Source: Leeuwenhoekiella marinoflava DSM 3653 (lineage in GTDB: Bacteria; Bacteroidota; Bacteroidia; Flavobacteriales; Flavobacteriaceae). Taken from it: a stretch of 64,000 nucleotides of DNA. Shown here piece by piece: positions 19,389 through 27,889 of the stretch; the first letter of the stretch is position 1; the number at the start of each line of letters is the position of its first letter. Below the pieces are notes generated by a model, which saw nothing but the letters and a program-made list of their open reading frames with translations, had not been told where the DNA came from and did no database searches. The position numbers were made by a program, and so were the translations under genes. The stretch is from contig NZ_FQUN01000007.1 of NCBI RefSeq assembly GCF_900129005.1, positions 119,132 to 183,131 of the forward strand. Reading direction: 5' to 3'.

Positions 19389-19412
19389 GCATTGCGGCTT
19401 GTGCTGCAATGC
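19389..19412 (+). other. Strong RNA hairpin between ATPase and TolC genes
   Basis: GCATTGCGGC (19389-19398) pairs with GCTGCAATGC (19403-19412) around the loop TTGT: nine Watson-Crick pairs and one G-T. No T-run follows (TTCAATCATC), so a classical terminator is unlikely; a processing or stability element, or a weak attenuator lowering tolC expression, is more plausible. This is read directly from the sequence; the function is inference. Confidence 0.6.
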
Positions 19413-19437
19413 TTCAATCATCATCAATCAAAAAACT

Positions 19438-20856
19438 ATGTTTTACAGACTATTTTTAGTAGTTCTGTTGGGTGTTTCCTTTTTAAAATTGAACGCGCAA
19501 GAACAGAGCAAATCTTTAAACTTAGAGCAATCTATAGCACTTGCTTTAGCAAATAACCTGGACCTAAAAACTGCAGATTTAAACGCAGAAACCGAAGCAA
19601 TCAGATACAAACAAAGTCGCAATGCGTTACTGCCGGGGCTTAATGCAGATTATAATCTAGGTCTGAGTAACGGGCGGAGTATTGATCCGTTTACGAACGC
19701 TTATGTCAATGAGCAACTTACCTATTCTAATGCAGGTCTTAGTCTAAGCGCAACGGTATTTAACGGTTTTAGATTGCTGAACACACTCAAACAAAGCAGT
19801 CTGAATAAAGCTGCGGCTGTAATGGAGCATAAGGAAGCGCAGCAAAACCTGATTTTAGATGTTACACTCGCTTTTTTACAGGTTTTAAATTCCAGAGAAT
19901 TATTAAAATTGGCACAATCCCGAGTGCTCACTTCTCAGGAACAACTGCAACGTTTAGCTAAAATGCAGGAAGAAGAAACCGGAGACCCTGCTGCATACCG
20001 GGATTTACAGGGGCAAGTTGCAACTGACGAAGCATCGGTGGCTGAGGCGCATAACAACCTTAAAAATGCGGTCACATCATTAGAAACCTTGTTGAATGCC
20101 AATGTGAATATTAATGCTGATGAATTAACGCTGTTGCTAGATTTTCAAGAGCGAGAAGATACCGCAGCAGCAATCTATGAAGAGGCTCTTTTAAATCTAG
20201 CTTCAGTAAGAGCAAAAGAGTTACGTTTGGAGGCTGCTACTAAAGGAGTAGTTGTTGCCCGCTCACAGTACAGCCCAGAGATACGTGTGTTTGCTAATTT
20301 AGGAACCAACTATTCAAGTGCCGCCAGAGTGTTTGACGATGCCGGAACGCAGCTAAAACAAACCGGTGATTTTGTTACGGTTTCGGGGACTGAGTATTCA
20401 GTGTTTACCGAAGAAAATTTGTTTGATGCATCTACGATTTCTTATACAGATCAGTTTAATAACAACCTCAATTCTACTGCAGGAGTATCGGTAAGCATTC
20501 CTTTATTTAATGGATTTCAGGCAAAAAATGCGGTTCAGTTACAAAAGATAGAAAAGGATCAGGCTAAACTAAATCTCGAGCAGACTAAACTTTCCCTAAA
20601 ACAAAATATACAGCAAGCATATAACGATACAGAAGCCGCTTATATACGTTTAACAAAACTCACAGAACAGGAAGCCGCTTTTGAAGATTCTTTCCGTATT
20701 AATGAGACGCGCTTCAATCTTGGTGTTTCTACTAGCGTAGAATACCTTATCAGTAAGAATAAGTTAGACAATGCGCGTATCAATCTTACTACTGTAAAGT
20801 ATGAATACGTTTTGCGTAATAAGGTTCTGGAATATTATAAGGGAGGCGTAAATTGA
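19438..20856 (+). CDS. TolC-family outer-membrane efflux protein
   Basis: Outer-membrane channel of about 472 residues. I choose the ATG at 19438 because MFYRLFLVVLLGVSFLKLNA gives a clean signal peptide ending before QEQSK; an in-frame ATG at 19387 would add 17 residues lying in the hairpin region. The mature part has two TolC/OEP repeats: the first about 25-240 (LNLEQSIALALANN), the second about 250-470 (long helices such as LEQTKLSLKQNIQQAYNDTE). It closes the permease-ATPase operon and would give the system a path across the outer membrane. No membrane-fusion (HlyD) gene is in the window; one may lie upstream or MacB-like cores may replace it. Confidence 0.93.
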   Translation: MFYRLFLVVLLGVSFLKLNAQEQSKSLNLEQSIALALANNLDLKTADLNAETEAIRYKQSRNALLPGLNADYNLGLSNGRSIDPFTNAYVNEQLTYSNAGLSLSATVFNGFRLLNTLKQSSLNKAAAVMEHKEAQQNLILDVTLAFLQVLNSRELLKLAQSRVLTSQEQLQRLAKMQEEETGDPAAYRDLQGQVATDEASVAEAHNNLKNAVTSLETLLNANVNINADELTLLLDFQEREDTAAAIYEEALLNLASVRAKELRLEAATKGVVVARSQYSPEIRVFANLGTNYSSAARVFDDAGTQLKQTGDFVTVSGTEYSVFTEENLFDASTISYTDQFNNNLNSTAGVSVSIPLFNGFQAKNAVQLQKIEKDQAKLNLEQTKLSLKQNIQQAYNDTEAAYIRLTKLTEQEAAFEDSFRINETRFNLGVSTSVEYLISKNKLDNARINLTTVKYEYVLRNKVLEYYKGGVN

Positions 20857-20880
20857 ATGGGTGTTTTTCTTTGATCAGAT

Positions 20881-21312
20881 TTGATGAAAGTAGCACGAGC
20901 AGCCTCAAATTTAAAAATCATCGTAAATTCTGTAGAAGATCGCCCTTTTAAAGTGCAAGCGCTATTTTTAGAATATCAGATTAATGGTTATGTAAGTAAG
21001 GGACGCCGCAGTTTAAATGACTTAATAGAAGCAGTAACTACCGTATTTGAAAATAAAAGTTTTGTTTCTCCTCAGAAAGATTTAAGCGCAACTAATACTG
21101 TAATTGATCTTGAAGAATTGGATTTAATCATAATCAAAGATTTAGCAGACGGATTCAGTAAGCGTGAAATTAGAAAATGTTAAATAAAACCTGATTTAAA
21201 GCCTAATAGTAAGAGCTCTTTAGATAAGCGAGTGAGCAAGATTTTTATACAGTTTGATGTAAAAAATTCTACACATCTAATAGTAAAACTTACACGAAAA
21301 GGGATTGTTTAA
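20881..21312 (+). pseudogene. Broken DNA-binding response regulator
   Basis: The frame encodes the second half of a receiver domain (LKIIVNSVEDRPFKVQALF, then INGYVSKGRR) and the beginning of a LuxR-like HTH (ELDLIIIKDLADGFSKREI). A TAA at 21181 interrupts it, yet the same frame continues with recognisable recognition-helix and tail sequence (NSKSSLDKRVSKIF, then KNSTHLIVKLTRKGIV) to a TAA at 21310. The receiver start with the phosphorylated Asp is absent, and a TGA precedes the fragment at 20872. So the gene has lost its 5' part and has an in-frame nonsense codon. The continued similarity after the stop shows it is recent decay. It may once have regulated the transporter array upstream. Confidence 0.8.
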
Positions 21313-21470
21313 AATGACTTGAAAGAATAGAAGATCAGCTTTTAGGAGCTTTTGTTTTTAGTATAGTTTTTTGATTAACTAAAGACCTGAGAGGCCTGTA
21401 TTATTTATTCTAATTACCGGAAGGTAGTGTCATTGTTAGGGGATAATAATTTTAGCTGTCAAAACTTAAA

Positions 21471-21515
21471 AAAGATGTTCCGTACAATTGTTAAGTATTT
21501 GTACGGAGCATCTTT
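21471..21515. terminator. Bidirectional terminator hairpin
   Basis: AAAGATGTTCCGTACAA (21471-21487) and TTGTACGGAGCATCTTT (21499-21515) pair over 17 positions, with one G-T wobble and an 11-nt loop. A-rich sequence before and T-rich after allow use in both directions. It lies 20 bp from the end of the minus-strand SusCD operon. Confidence 0.85.
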
Positions 21516-21535
21516 AATACTAGATGACTTCTGAT

Positions 21536-22210
21536 TTATAGTTCTAAACGGTAAGAATTAGTATAAATATACTCGTTGCTTGAGTTTGACTTTAAAGCTG
21601 TACGAATAAATAGATATTCTAGATCTCTCATATTTTCAGGGATCTCAATGCTTAAGGATGTTGATGAGTCAATGTTAATAGTATCAGCACTATAACGGGC
21701 AATAGCATCCTGTATGTTTTCATCTACAAGTACTGACTCACCTAATACAATAACTACTTCCTGTAAAACGCTTGAATCTACAATTTGATTAACGTCGAAT
21801 GTTGCGCTTATGGTGTTTCCAGAAATACTATACGCTTCATTTTTGATTGTGAAGTAAGGTGTTACCGGTACATCTAAGAGGGTATTTCCGTTTACTTGAA
21901 CGATTATTGTGTCATTAAGTTGTGGCAACCAGGGATCACCACCTTTACGCACAAGCTTATACTCACCATTAAACAGGGATGCTGAGTAAGAGCCATCTTG
22001 AGCGATAAAAACGGGAATGAATTCATTCAAAGCATAACCGTCCTGCCATAACTCTAATTGAGCACTATTTGAACGTACATTAAGGTTTTCACCTTCATAG
22101 ACTACATTTCCTTCAAGTCTTGCACTTGGTGCATCAATATTATCTAATTCACAACTCACTAGACTTGCAGCAAAGGTGAGTGTAAGTAAATAAAGCCATT
22201 TTTTCTTCAT
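21536..22210 (-). CDS. DUF3823-domain lipoprotein of SusCD locus
   Basis: A 224-residue lipoprotein: signal peptide with lipobox ASLVSC (Cys20). The middle (about 30-120) has an immunoglobulin/transthyretin-like pattern (LEGNVVYEGENLNVRSNSAQ, then QDGSYSASLFNGEYKLV), as expected for DUF3823, followed by a second beta-rich part. Family knowledge: these proteins are encoded with SusC/SusD pairs and are thought to be surface-exposed ligand-binding accessories. Third gene of the operon, 55 bp after the SusD gene, and followed by the terminator at 21471. The ligand is unknown. Confidence 0.8.
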   Translation of the reverse strand: MKKKWLYLLTLTFAASLVSCELDNIDAPSARLEGNVVYEGENLNVRSNSAQLELWQDGYALNEFIPVFIAQDGSYSASLFNGEYKLVRKGGDPWLPQLNDTIIVQVNGNTLLDVPVTPYFTIKNEAYSISGNTISATFDVNQIVDSSVLQEVVIVLGESVLVDENIQDAIARYSADTINIDSSTSLSIEIPENMRDLEYLFIRTALKSNSSNEYIYTNSYRLEL

Positions 22211-22265
22211 AATTGTATGCGTTTTTAAGTGTAAAAATCAACTGTATTATTTAAAATCATTTTTT

Positions 22266-24104
22266 CTAATGAAATGGATTTCGTACTAATTTAGGATTGT
22301 TGTTTAATACCCCTTGATCGATAGAGGCATAATAGTTACCCAATCTAAAAAAACGGGCACGTCTAAATCGGGTAGGTGTGAACTTATTGAAGATATATTT
22401 ATTATTATCCGGATGTCCTGGGCGTACAATACGATAAGGAAATAATGCAAAAACTGCTGCATCTTCATTATTGATGTCCCCATCCCAGACCTCGTGAGCA
22501 ATTCTCCAGCGTTTCAAATCAAAATAACGGTGATCTTCAAAAGCTAATTCTACGCGACGTTCCTTACGGATGTCTTCAATATTTAAATCTGTAATACTAT
22601 TTTCAGGGAATCCAGCACGTTCTCTAAGTGTATTTATATAGGTAGTTGCTACACCCTCCTGATTTAGTTCAAAAGCTGCTTCGGCAGCATTTAGATAAAT
22701 TTCACCTAGTCTAAACCAGGGCCACCAGTTTTCTGAAGCAACTCCTCTAAGACTGGCTCCTGGTGCATCACTTAAAAACTTACGTGCATAAAAACCCGTG
22801 TTTGAAACAAATTGAGTGTTATCCTGTGGACCATCTGCTCCCGTCCACAAGCCCTCGTCGCTGTAATTAGATCCTAGATCTTGAGAAGCGAGCAATTCGT
22901 AATCAGAGTCATTCCACACAGCAACCCCGGCCTGCATCTTAACAGGTGCACTTTTAAAAGTTGTACCCGGGTAGATCACAGTTCCGTATAAACGAGCATC
23001 TTTGTTCGCAAAAATACCGTTTATATCTTCATAGACAATAGGATCCCCTGAAGCATCAGTAATATTTAGGCTTCCTTCACCGCCATCAAGATAATCAAAA
23101 CTCTCTACCAAATTTAAAGAAGGGGTGAGGTTACTAGGGTATTCATTATCTTCAGTAAGGCTACGTGGGATGTTTTCAAACGTAAATCCATGTGTTTTAA
23201 GGCTGTTGACATAATCCTTTGCAAATATGACTTCAGCATTTCCTTTATTCATCATCATTTCATAGAAGTTTGCCTGCTTATCAGGATTCTCATCATAAAG
23301 CGCATAGCCGCCGTCTTGTAAGATACTTTGCGAAGCTTGTAGAGATTTTTCATAATAATCCTTTGCCATTTCAGCAGGGATACCTACTTCACCACCTGGT
23401 AGGTTTATAGGCGTATCCATCAGGTTGTTGTATTTAGCTATAGACGCAGCATACAACATCGCCCGACTTTCTAAAGCCAGTGCGGTAAACTCATTGGCTC
23501 GAGTCTGACTACCATTATTAGCTTGTAAATCAGATTTAATAGTTTCTAGTTCAGAGTATATAAAATCATAGACTTCGTGTTCCTTGCTTCTAGGAATTTG
23601 TAGGTATTCAGGATCTCCTCCGAAGTCATAAATGAGTTGTTCTGTGACGAGAGGAACTCCACCCATTCGCTTAACAAGCTCAAAATAAACAAAGGCCCTA
23701 ATGAATCGCAATTCTGATGTAAACAGATTTTTTTGCTCGTCTCCAATCTCAGTACTAAAGGTTTCTATGTTATCAAGAGCTAAATTGATGTCTCTGATAA
23801 ACGTATAATCCCAATACCTCCCGTAATCATATCCGTATTGAAAATCATTACGCCAATTTTGGTCAAAGTGTCCCGACCACATCGCATCATCGATTTCAGT
23901 CATACCTCCCGTATTGAAAACACCGTGGAAAGTAGGAAGTCGATCATAATAGTTAGCTAATAAAGATGTTATTAACTGAGGGTCGTTCCACAATTGCTCA
24001 TCGGTAATGATGTTTTTGGGATCCCGTTCAAGCCAGTCTTCATTGTTGCAACTCACGGTAGCAAACGAAGCGCAAAGTATAAGTAATAGTAGCGTATATT
24101 TCAT
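22266..24104 (-). CDS. SusD/RagB-family outer-membrane lipoprotein
   Basis: A 612-residue surface lipoprotein with lipobox TVSC (Cys19). The N-terminal RagB/SusD part has the typical DWLERDPKNIITDEQLW opening and TPR-like helices (about 90-260, FVYFELVKRMGGVPLV). The C-terminal part has the hallmark YLNAAEAAFELNQ, INTLRERAGFP and RKERRVELAFEDHRYFDLKRW (about 470-545). It acts as the lid over the SusC barrel and captures the ligand. It starts 17 bp after the SusC stop, so it is co-transcribed. No glycosidase, sulfatase or peptidase is encoded nearby, so the sequence gives no substrate. Confidence 0.95.
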   Translation of the reverse strand: MKYTLLLLILCASFATVSCNNEDWLERDPKNIITDEQLWNDPQLITSLLANYYDRLPTFHGVFNTGGMTEIDDAMWSGHFDQNWRNDFQYGYDYGRYWDYTFIRDINLALDNIETFSTEIGDEQKNLFTSELRFIRAFVYFELVKRMGGVPLVTEQLIYDFGGDPEYLQIPRSKEHEVYDFIYSELETIKSDLQANNGSQTRANEFTALALESRAMLYAASIAKYNNLMDTPINLPGGEVGIPAEMAKDYYEKSLQASQSILQDGGYALYDENPDKQANFYEMMMNKGNAEVIFAKDYVNSLKTHGFTFENIPRSLTEDNEYPSNLTPSLNLVESFDYLDGGEGSLNITDASGDPIVYEDINGIFANKDARLYGTVIYPGTTFKSAPVKMQAGVAVWNDSDYELLASQDLGSNYSDEGLWTGADGPQDNTQFVSNTGFYARKFLSDAPGASLRGVASENWWPWFRLGEIYLNAAEAAFELNQEGVATTYINTLRERAGFPENSITDLNIEDIRKERRVELAFEDHRYFDLKRWRIAHEVWDGDINNEDAAVFALFPYRIVRPGHPDNNKYIFNKFTPTRFRRARFFRLGNYYASIDQGVLNNNPKLVRNPFH

Positions 24105-24121
24105 AATAAGCTCTTTAAATA

Positions 24122-27100
24122 TTATAGTGAAAGGTTTAATCCGACCACAATGGTTTGTTGTTGTGGGTAAACTACGGCAGCACTTGCCGAAATTTCAGGA
24201 TCAATACCAAATTTTTTAACGTTATCAAATGAAATCAGGTTAGATGCAGTGGCATATACCCGAAAGCGATCAACATGTAGTTTAGAAATAAGCTGCTTTG
24301 GGAACGTATATCCTAGTTCAATATTTCTAACCCTCAGAAACCATACATTCGTTAACCAAAAATCACTGTTACGTGCATTAGGGCCTACTGTACCATTACG
24401 AATGGCCGGATACCTACCGGGAATCCATTCGCTGTCAGGGTTGTAGGGGTCAGCACGATGCCAGCGGTCTTCTAGTAAATAAGCGGCAGAATTTCCGCCG
24501 GCGTGAAATGGGTTTCGGAGTTCATAATTCTGAGACCATGATTGCATAGATGCACCTGCTAAGTCAATAGTTAGGTCAATGTTTTTATAATCCATCCCAA
24601 AAGTTGCCCCGTAGGAAATCATTGGAGACCAATTTGTAGGGTAACCTATAGGACGTTCATCCATCCAATTGATAATCCCATCCTCATTCACATCTTTATA
24701 AATAAAATCCCCTGGCAGCAGATTTTGATTATTTTGCCCGTCGATATCAACTTCATAGTTTCTAATTTGTTCTTCCGACTCAAAACGGCCTACTACTTGA
24801 TAGCCCCAATTAATGCCACCCCATCTGTCTTCTATAGAGTTACGATATTCACTCCAAGAATTACCAAAGCGGGGTTTGTATGTAGAAATACTTTTATAAC
24901 GAGAGTAGGTCATATTACCACTAACTCTATAATTAAATTCCCCAATATTATCTCGGTAAGTGATAATACCCTCTGCGCCATTATAACCGTTTTCGTTAAG
25001 ATTTTCATTTGGTAAAGAATATCCCACCTCGCTAGGTAGCAATACGTCATAACGAGGAGCAGGAACTCCTGTTCTTCGTATCTGGAAGACATCCGCAGTA
25101 ACACTTAGTTTATTTTTAAACATGCTTAAATCTATACCAACGTTGGTACTTGTGTTTTTCACCCAAGAAAGATTTCTAATAGGTAAACCTCGAGGTCGTA
25201 TTCCATTGACAAAGTTTCCATTTAACACAGCATTTCCATTAGCCCAATTATACCCCCCTAAGTAGTCAAACATCCCTACACCTTGTTCTTGTCCAGTTTG
25301 ACCAGTTGATGCCCGTATTTTTAGGTCACTTACTATGTTGCGTAACGGTTTAAAGAAGTTTTCATCAGAAATACGCCAACCTGCGGAAATACCCGGAAAG
25401 AAGCCCCAACGTTCTCCTGGCGGATAGAGGTATGAGGCATCATACCTTCCCAATAGTTCTATCAGATACTTGTCTTTATAGCTATAATTAATCTTACCGA
25501 TAAACCCTGCACGGGCTTGATAGTTCCAGCTGTCATTAAATGAATTGAGGTTGTCAAATTCTAAAAGAGGCAGGTAGTTATTAGAGGGATTAGTACCTAG
25601 TTGTAGGTAATCTTGTTCAAAATCTGTCCGTTCAAAAGCCCCCATCACAGTGATCGAGTGGTCTCCAAAGTCTTTTGCATAATCCAGTTTGAATTGAGTA
25701 AAAGTACTGATGTCTTCTCTTTCTGTTTGATAGCGCCACCCTCCATCAGCCCCACCAGTACGGTTGTAGGTGTCATTGCTTTCATCATAGGTAAATACAT
25801 CATATGTATATTGAAATCCGTCAAATTTGTTGTTGCTGTAATTATAGGAGTATGTTCCTCGTGCTTTTAGCCCAAAACTAAATTCATATTCTGCAAAAAC
25901 ATTCATGTTAAGGTTACGTGCATAGTTATCTTTATAACCCAACGTTTCACGATTAAAAAGTGCCGGGTTTCTGGAGAAATCACGTATATGGTTGGGATAT
26001 TCAGGATTGTTATTTGCGTAGGGAGGAGTGGTGGGTAAATTGCTGAAAACCCCTAATATCGCAGAAAAATAACCGTCTCCACCTGGAAGTCCAACATCTT
26101 TAGTTTTTTCTAATCTCCCGCTTATCTGGGTACCCACTTTTAATCGTTTACCAATTTTAGATTCCAGATTGGCCTGAATATTAGTACGGTCGTATGAAAA
26201 ATCATTAAGTAGTGCCTTTTGATTGGTATTAGCTAAGGAAAGATAATAGTTAGTGTTTTCGGTTCCTCCACTAACACTCGCATTGAGATGATATTGTGGC
26301 ACGTTGTCGCGTATTAGAAAATCGTAGTAATCATAGCTCTGATAACCCGGTTCAACGCCTTGCTGCCACTTCTCAAGCTCTTCAGGAGTATAGATTAGGT
26401 TCGGGTCACTTCCTTGATTTTGTGCTGCTTCAACTAGTCCACGAGTAAATTGAGCTGCATTTGCTAACTCAGGAAAACGGGTTAAATTCTGCCATCCATA
26501 GTAGCTGTTAATACTTACTTTGGGTGTGTCATTATTTTTTCCTTTTTTCGTTGTTACCAGTACTACTCCATTAGCAGCACGCATTCCGTAAACCGCAGCA
26601 GAGGCATCTTTTAAGATGGTGATACTTTCTATATCTTCCGGGTTTATGGAGTTAAACATATCGTTACCTGAGTTCCCTGTAGACTGTACCCAGTCTCTGC
26701 CCGTGTCTCCCCCATAAGGTATGCCATCAATAACATAGAGAGGATTTCCCATATTACGTATTTCAAGGGATGCGCCTCTACCAGGTCTTGCGTCCTGAGC
26801 TCTTACTGAAACCCCTTGTATTTTACCTGCAAGTGCTCCGGCAGTTGTTGTTGAGGTGGTTCGCGTGATGTCATCGGTTTGAATCGTACTAATTGCGCCA
26901 GTTACGTCCTTTTTTTCTTTCGTACCATAACCTACCACCACCACTTGGCTTAAAGCTTCTAGATCAGATTCTAGGGTGACGTCAATACGACTCTTCCCAT
27001 TAACATTGATTTCTTTTGATTTATACCCGATGAAAGTAACAATGACTGTAACGTTCTCGTCGTCGGGTATGTTAAGAGTAAAATTACCATCAAAATCAGT

Positions 27101-27280
27101 AGTAGTACCGTTTGAAGTCCCTTTTACGATAACGTTTGCACCTGGTAACGGTAGGCTGTCTGGATCTTGTATGTTTCCTTCTAGAACTCTGGTTTGAGCA
27201 TAAGTAATAGAGCTTATTAATAATACAAAAAGTAATAGCGAACAGTGAAGTTTATTGCGTGGAGAAATAGCTTTTGTCAT
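24122..27280 (-). CDS. SusC/RagA-family TonB-dependent transporter
   Basis: An outer-membrane barrel of 1052 residues. Signal peptide to about residue 28 (SSITYA/Q), CarboxypepD_reg-like beta-sandwich (about 33-115, with GANVIVKGTSNGTTTDFDGNF), SusC linker VVVVGYGTKEKKDVTGA (about 117-133), plug domain with the ILKDASAAVYGMRAANGVVLVTTK signature (about 225-250), then the barrel, ending in an aromatic-rich strand (TIVVGLNLSL). There is no N-terminal STN domain, so unlike the SusC at 44679 it is not a direct sigma/anti-sigma signalling receptor. It is energised by TonB-ExbBD from elsewhere and forms a complex with the SusD protein downstream. Confidence 0.96.
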   Translation of the reverse strand: MTKAISPRNKLHCSLLLFVLLISSITYAQTRVLEGNIQDPDSLPLPGANVIVKGTSNGTTTDFDGNFTLNIPDDENVTVIVTFIGYKSKEINVNGKSRIDVTLESDLEALSQVVVVGYGTKEKKDVTGAISTIQTDDITRTTSTTTAGALAGKIQGVSVRAQDARPGRGASLEIRNMGNPLYVIDGIPYGGDTGRDWVQSTGNSGNDMFNSINPEDIESITILKDASAAVYGMRAANGVVLVTTKKGKNNDTPKVSINSYYGWQNLTRFPELANAAQFTRGLVEAAQNQGSDPNLIYTPEELEKWQQGVEPGYQSYDYYDFLIRDNVPQYHLNASVSGGTENTNYYLSLANTNQKALLNDFSYDRTNIQANLESKIGKRLKVGTQISGRLEKTKDVGLPGGDGYFSAILGVFSNLPTTPPYANNNPEYPNHIRDFSRNPALFNRETLGYKDNYARNLNMNVFAEYEFSFGLKARGTYSYNYSNNKFDGFQYTYDVFTYDESNDTYNRTGGADGGWRYQTEREDISTFTQFKLDYAKDFGDHSITVMGAFERTDFEQDYLQLGTNPSNNYLPLLEFDNLNSFNDSWNYQARAGFIGKINYSYKDKYLIELLGRYDASYLYPPGERWGFFPGISAGWRISDENFFKPLRNIVSDLKIRASTGQTGQEQGVGMFDYLGGYNWANGNAVLNGNFVNGIRPRGLPIRNLSWVKNTSTNVGIDLSMFKNKLSVTADVFQIRRTGVPAPRYDVLLPSEVGYSLPNENLNENGYNGAEGIITYRDNIGEFNYRVSGNMTYSRYKSISTYKPRFGNSWSEYRNSIEDRWGGINWGYQVVGRFESEEQIRNYEVDIDGQNNQNLLPGDFIYKDVNEDGIINWMDERPIGYPTNWSPMISYGATFGMDYKNIDLTIDLAGASMQSWSQNYELRNPFHAGGNSAAYLLEDRWHRADPYNPDSEWIPGRYPAIRNGTVGPNARNSDFWLTNVWFLRVRNIELGYTFPKQLISKLHVDRFRVYATASNLISFDNVKKFGIDPEISASAAVVYPQQQTIVVGLNLSL

Positions 27281-27785
27281 AGATTAATTTTAAAATTTAC
27301 TCATTAAACATTTGTTTAGTAGATACATTAGAACTGTAATTTATTTTCAAATAAAACCTAAAAGTTTTAGATATAGTTTTTTGAATAATTACAAAAAACT
27401 ATATCGATTTCGGAAAGCATAAAAAAATAAATGTGTTTTTTACATTTACAAATGTGATAAAAATAAATTTACCAAGCAACCCTGTTTTAGAAATAATAAT
27501 TTTTTATATAATACGAATTATAAAAGCTAATTCTTGTGTTTAAGTGTTTGGTAATTAATGTTTTGATTTTAATTGATGCTTTAGAAATTAAAATTGTTTT
27601 TTTATTGCCTCTTAAAAAGTGGAACACGAAATTAATCGTCATGCACAAGATTTAAAAAATTTAATAAGTTGTTTTATTTTAGATTTTTGTGTCGGTTTAC
27701 TTGGAGTTTATGATAGATACTTACTTGATGTTAGAAATATGATGAGCTCGGGTGTGTATTAGGGAAGAAAAGCACTTTTATAAGC
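27281..27785. other. AT-rich intergenic stretch, no gene seen
   Basis: About 500 bp of very AT-rich DNA between the SusC start (minus strand) and the terminator after the BASS gene. It must hold the SusCD promoter, but I did not find an unambiguous TAnnTTTG element on the minus strand. No convincing small gene or RNA structure was seen. Confidence 0.5.
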
Positions 27786-27813
27786 GTCTTACGGCCTTGA
27801 TGGGCTGAAAGAC
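27786..27813 (-). terminator. Putative terminator of the metal-efflux operon
   Basis: GTCTTACGGCC (27786-27796) pairs imperfectly with GGCTGAAAGAC (27803-27813), with one A/A mismatch and one G-T pair. On the minus strand it lies about 77 nt after the BASS stop and is followed by a T-containing stretch. Moderate support only. Confidence 0.45.
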
Positions 27814-27889
27814 TTAGAATAAGATTGCATACTGTACTGTTTAAGTAGCTTTAAATTCAATTTGATAAAACTGACTTTTAAGATGCTTA

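Noticed and set aside
19387-19437. Upstream start for the TolC-family gene (MHCGLCC...)
   Set aside because: The extra residues come from the hairpin 19389-19412 and destroy the signal peptide logic; ATG 19438 gives a standard signal sequence.
21181-21183. Stop-codon readthrough or recoding in the response regulator
   Set aside because: The receiver half is also missing, so decay explains the TAA better; no recoding signal seen.
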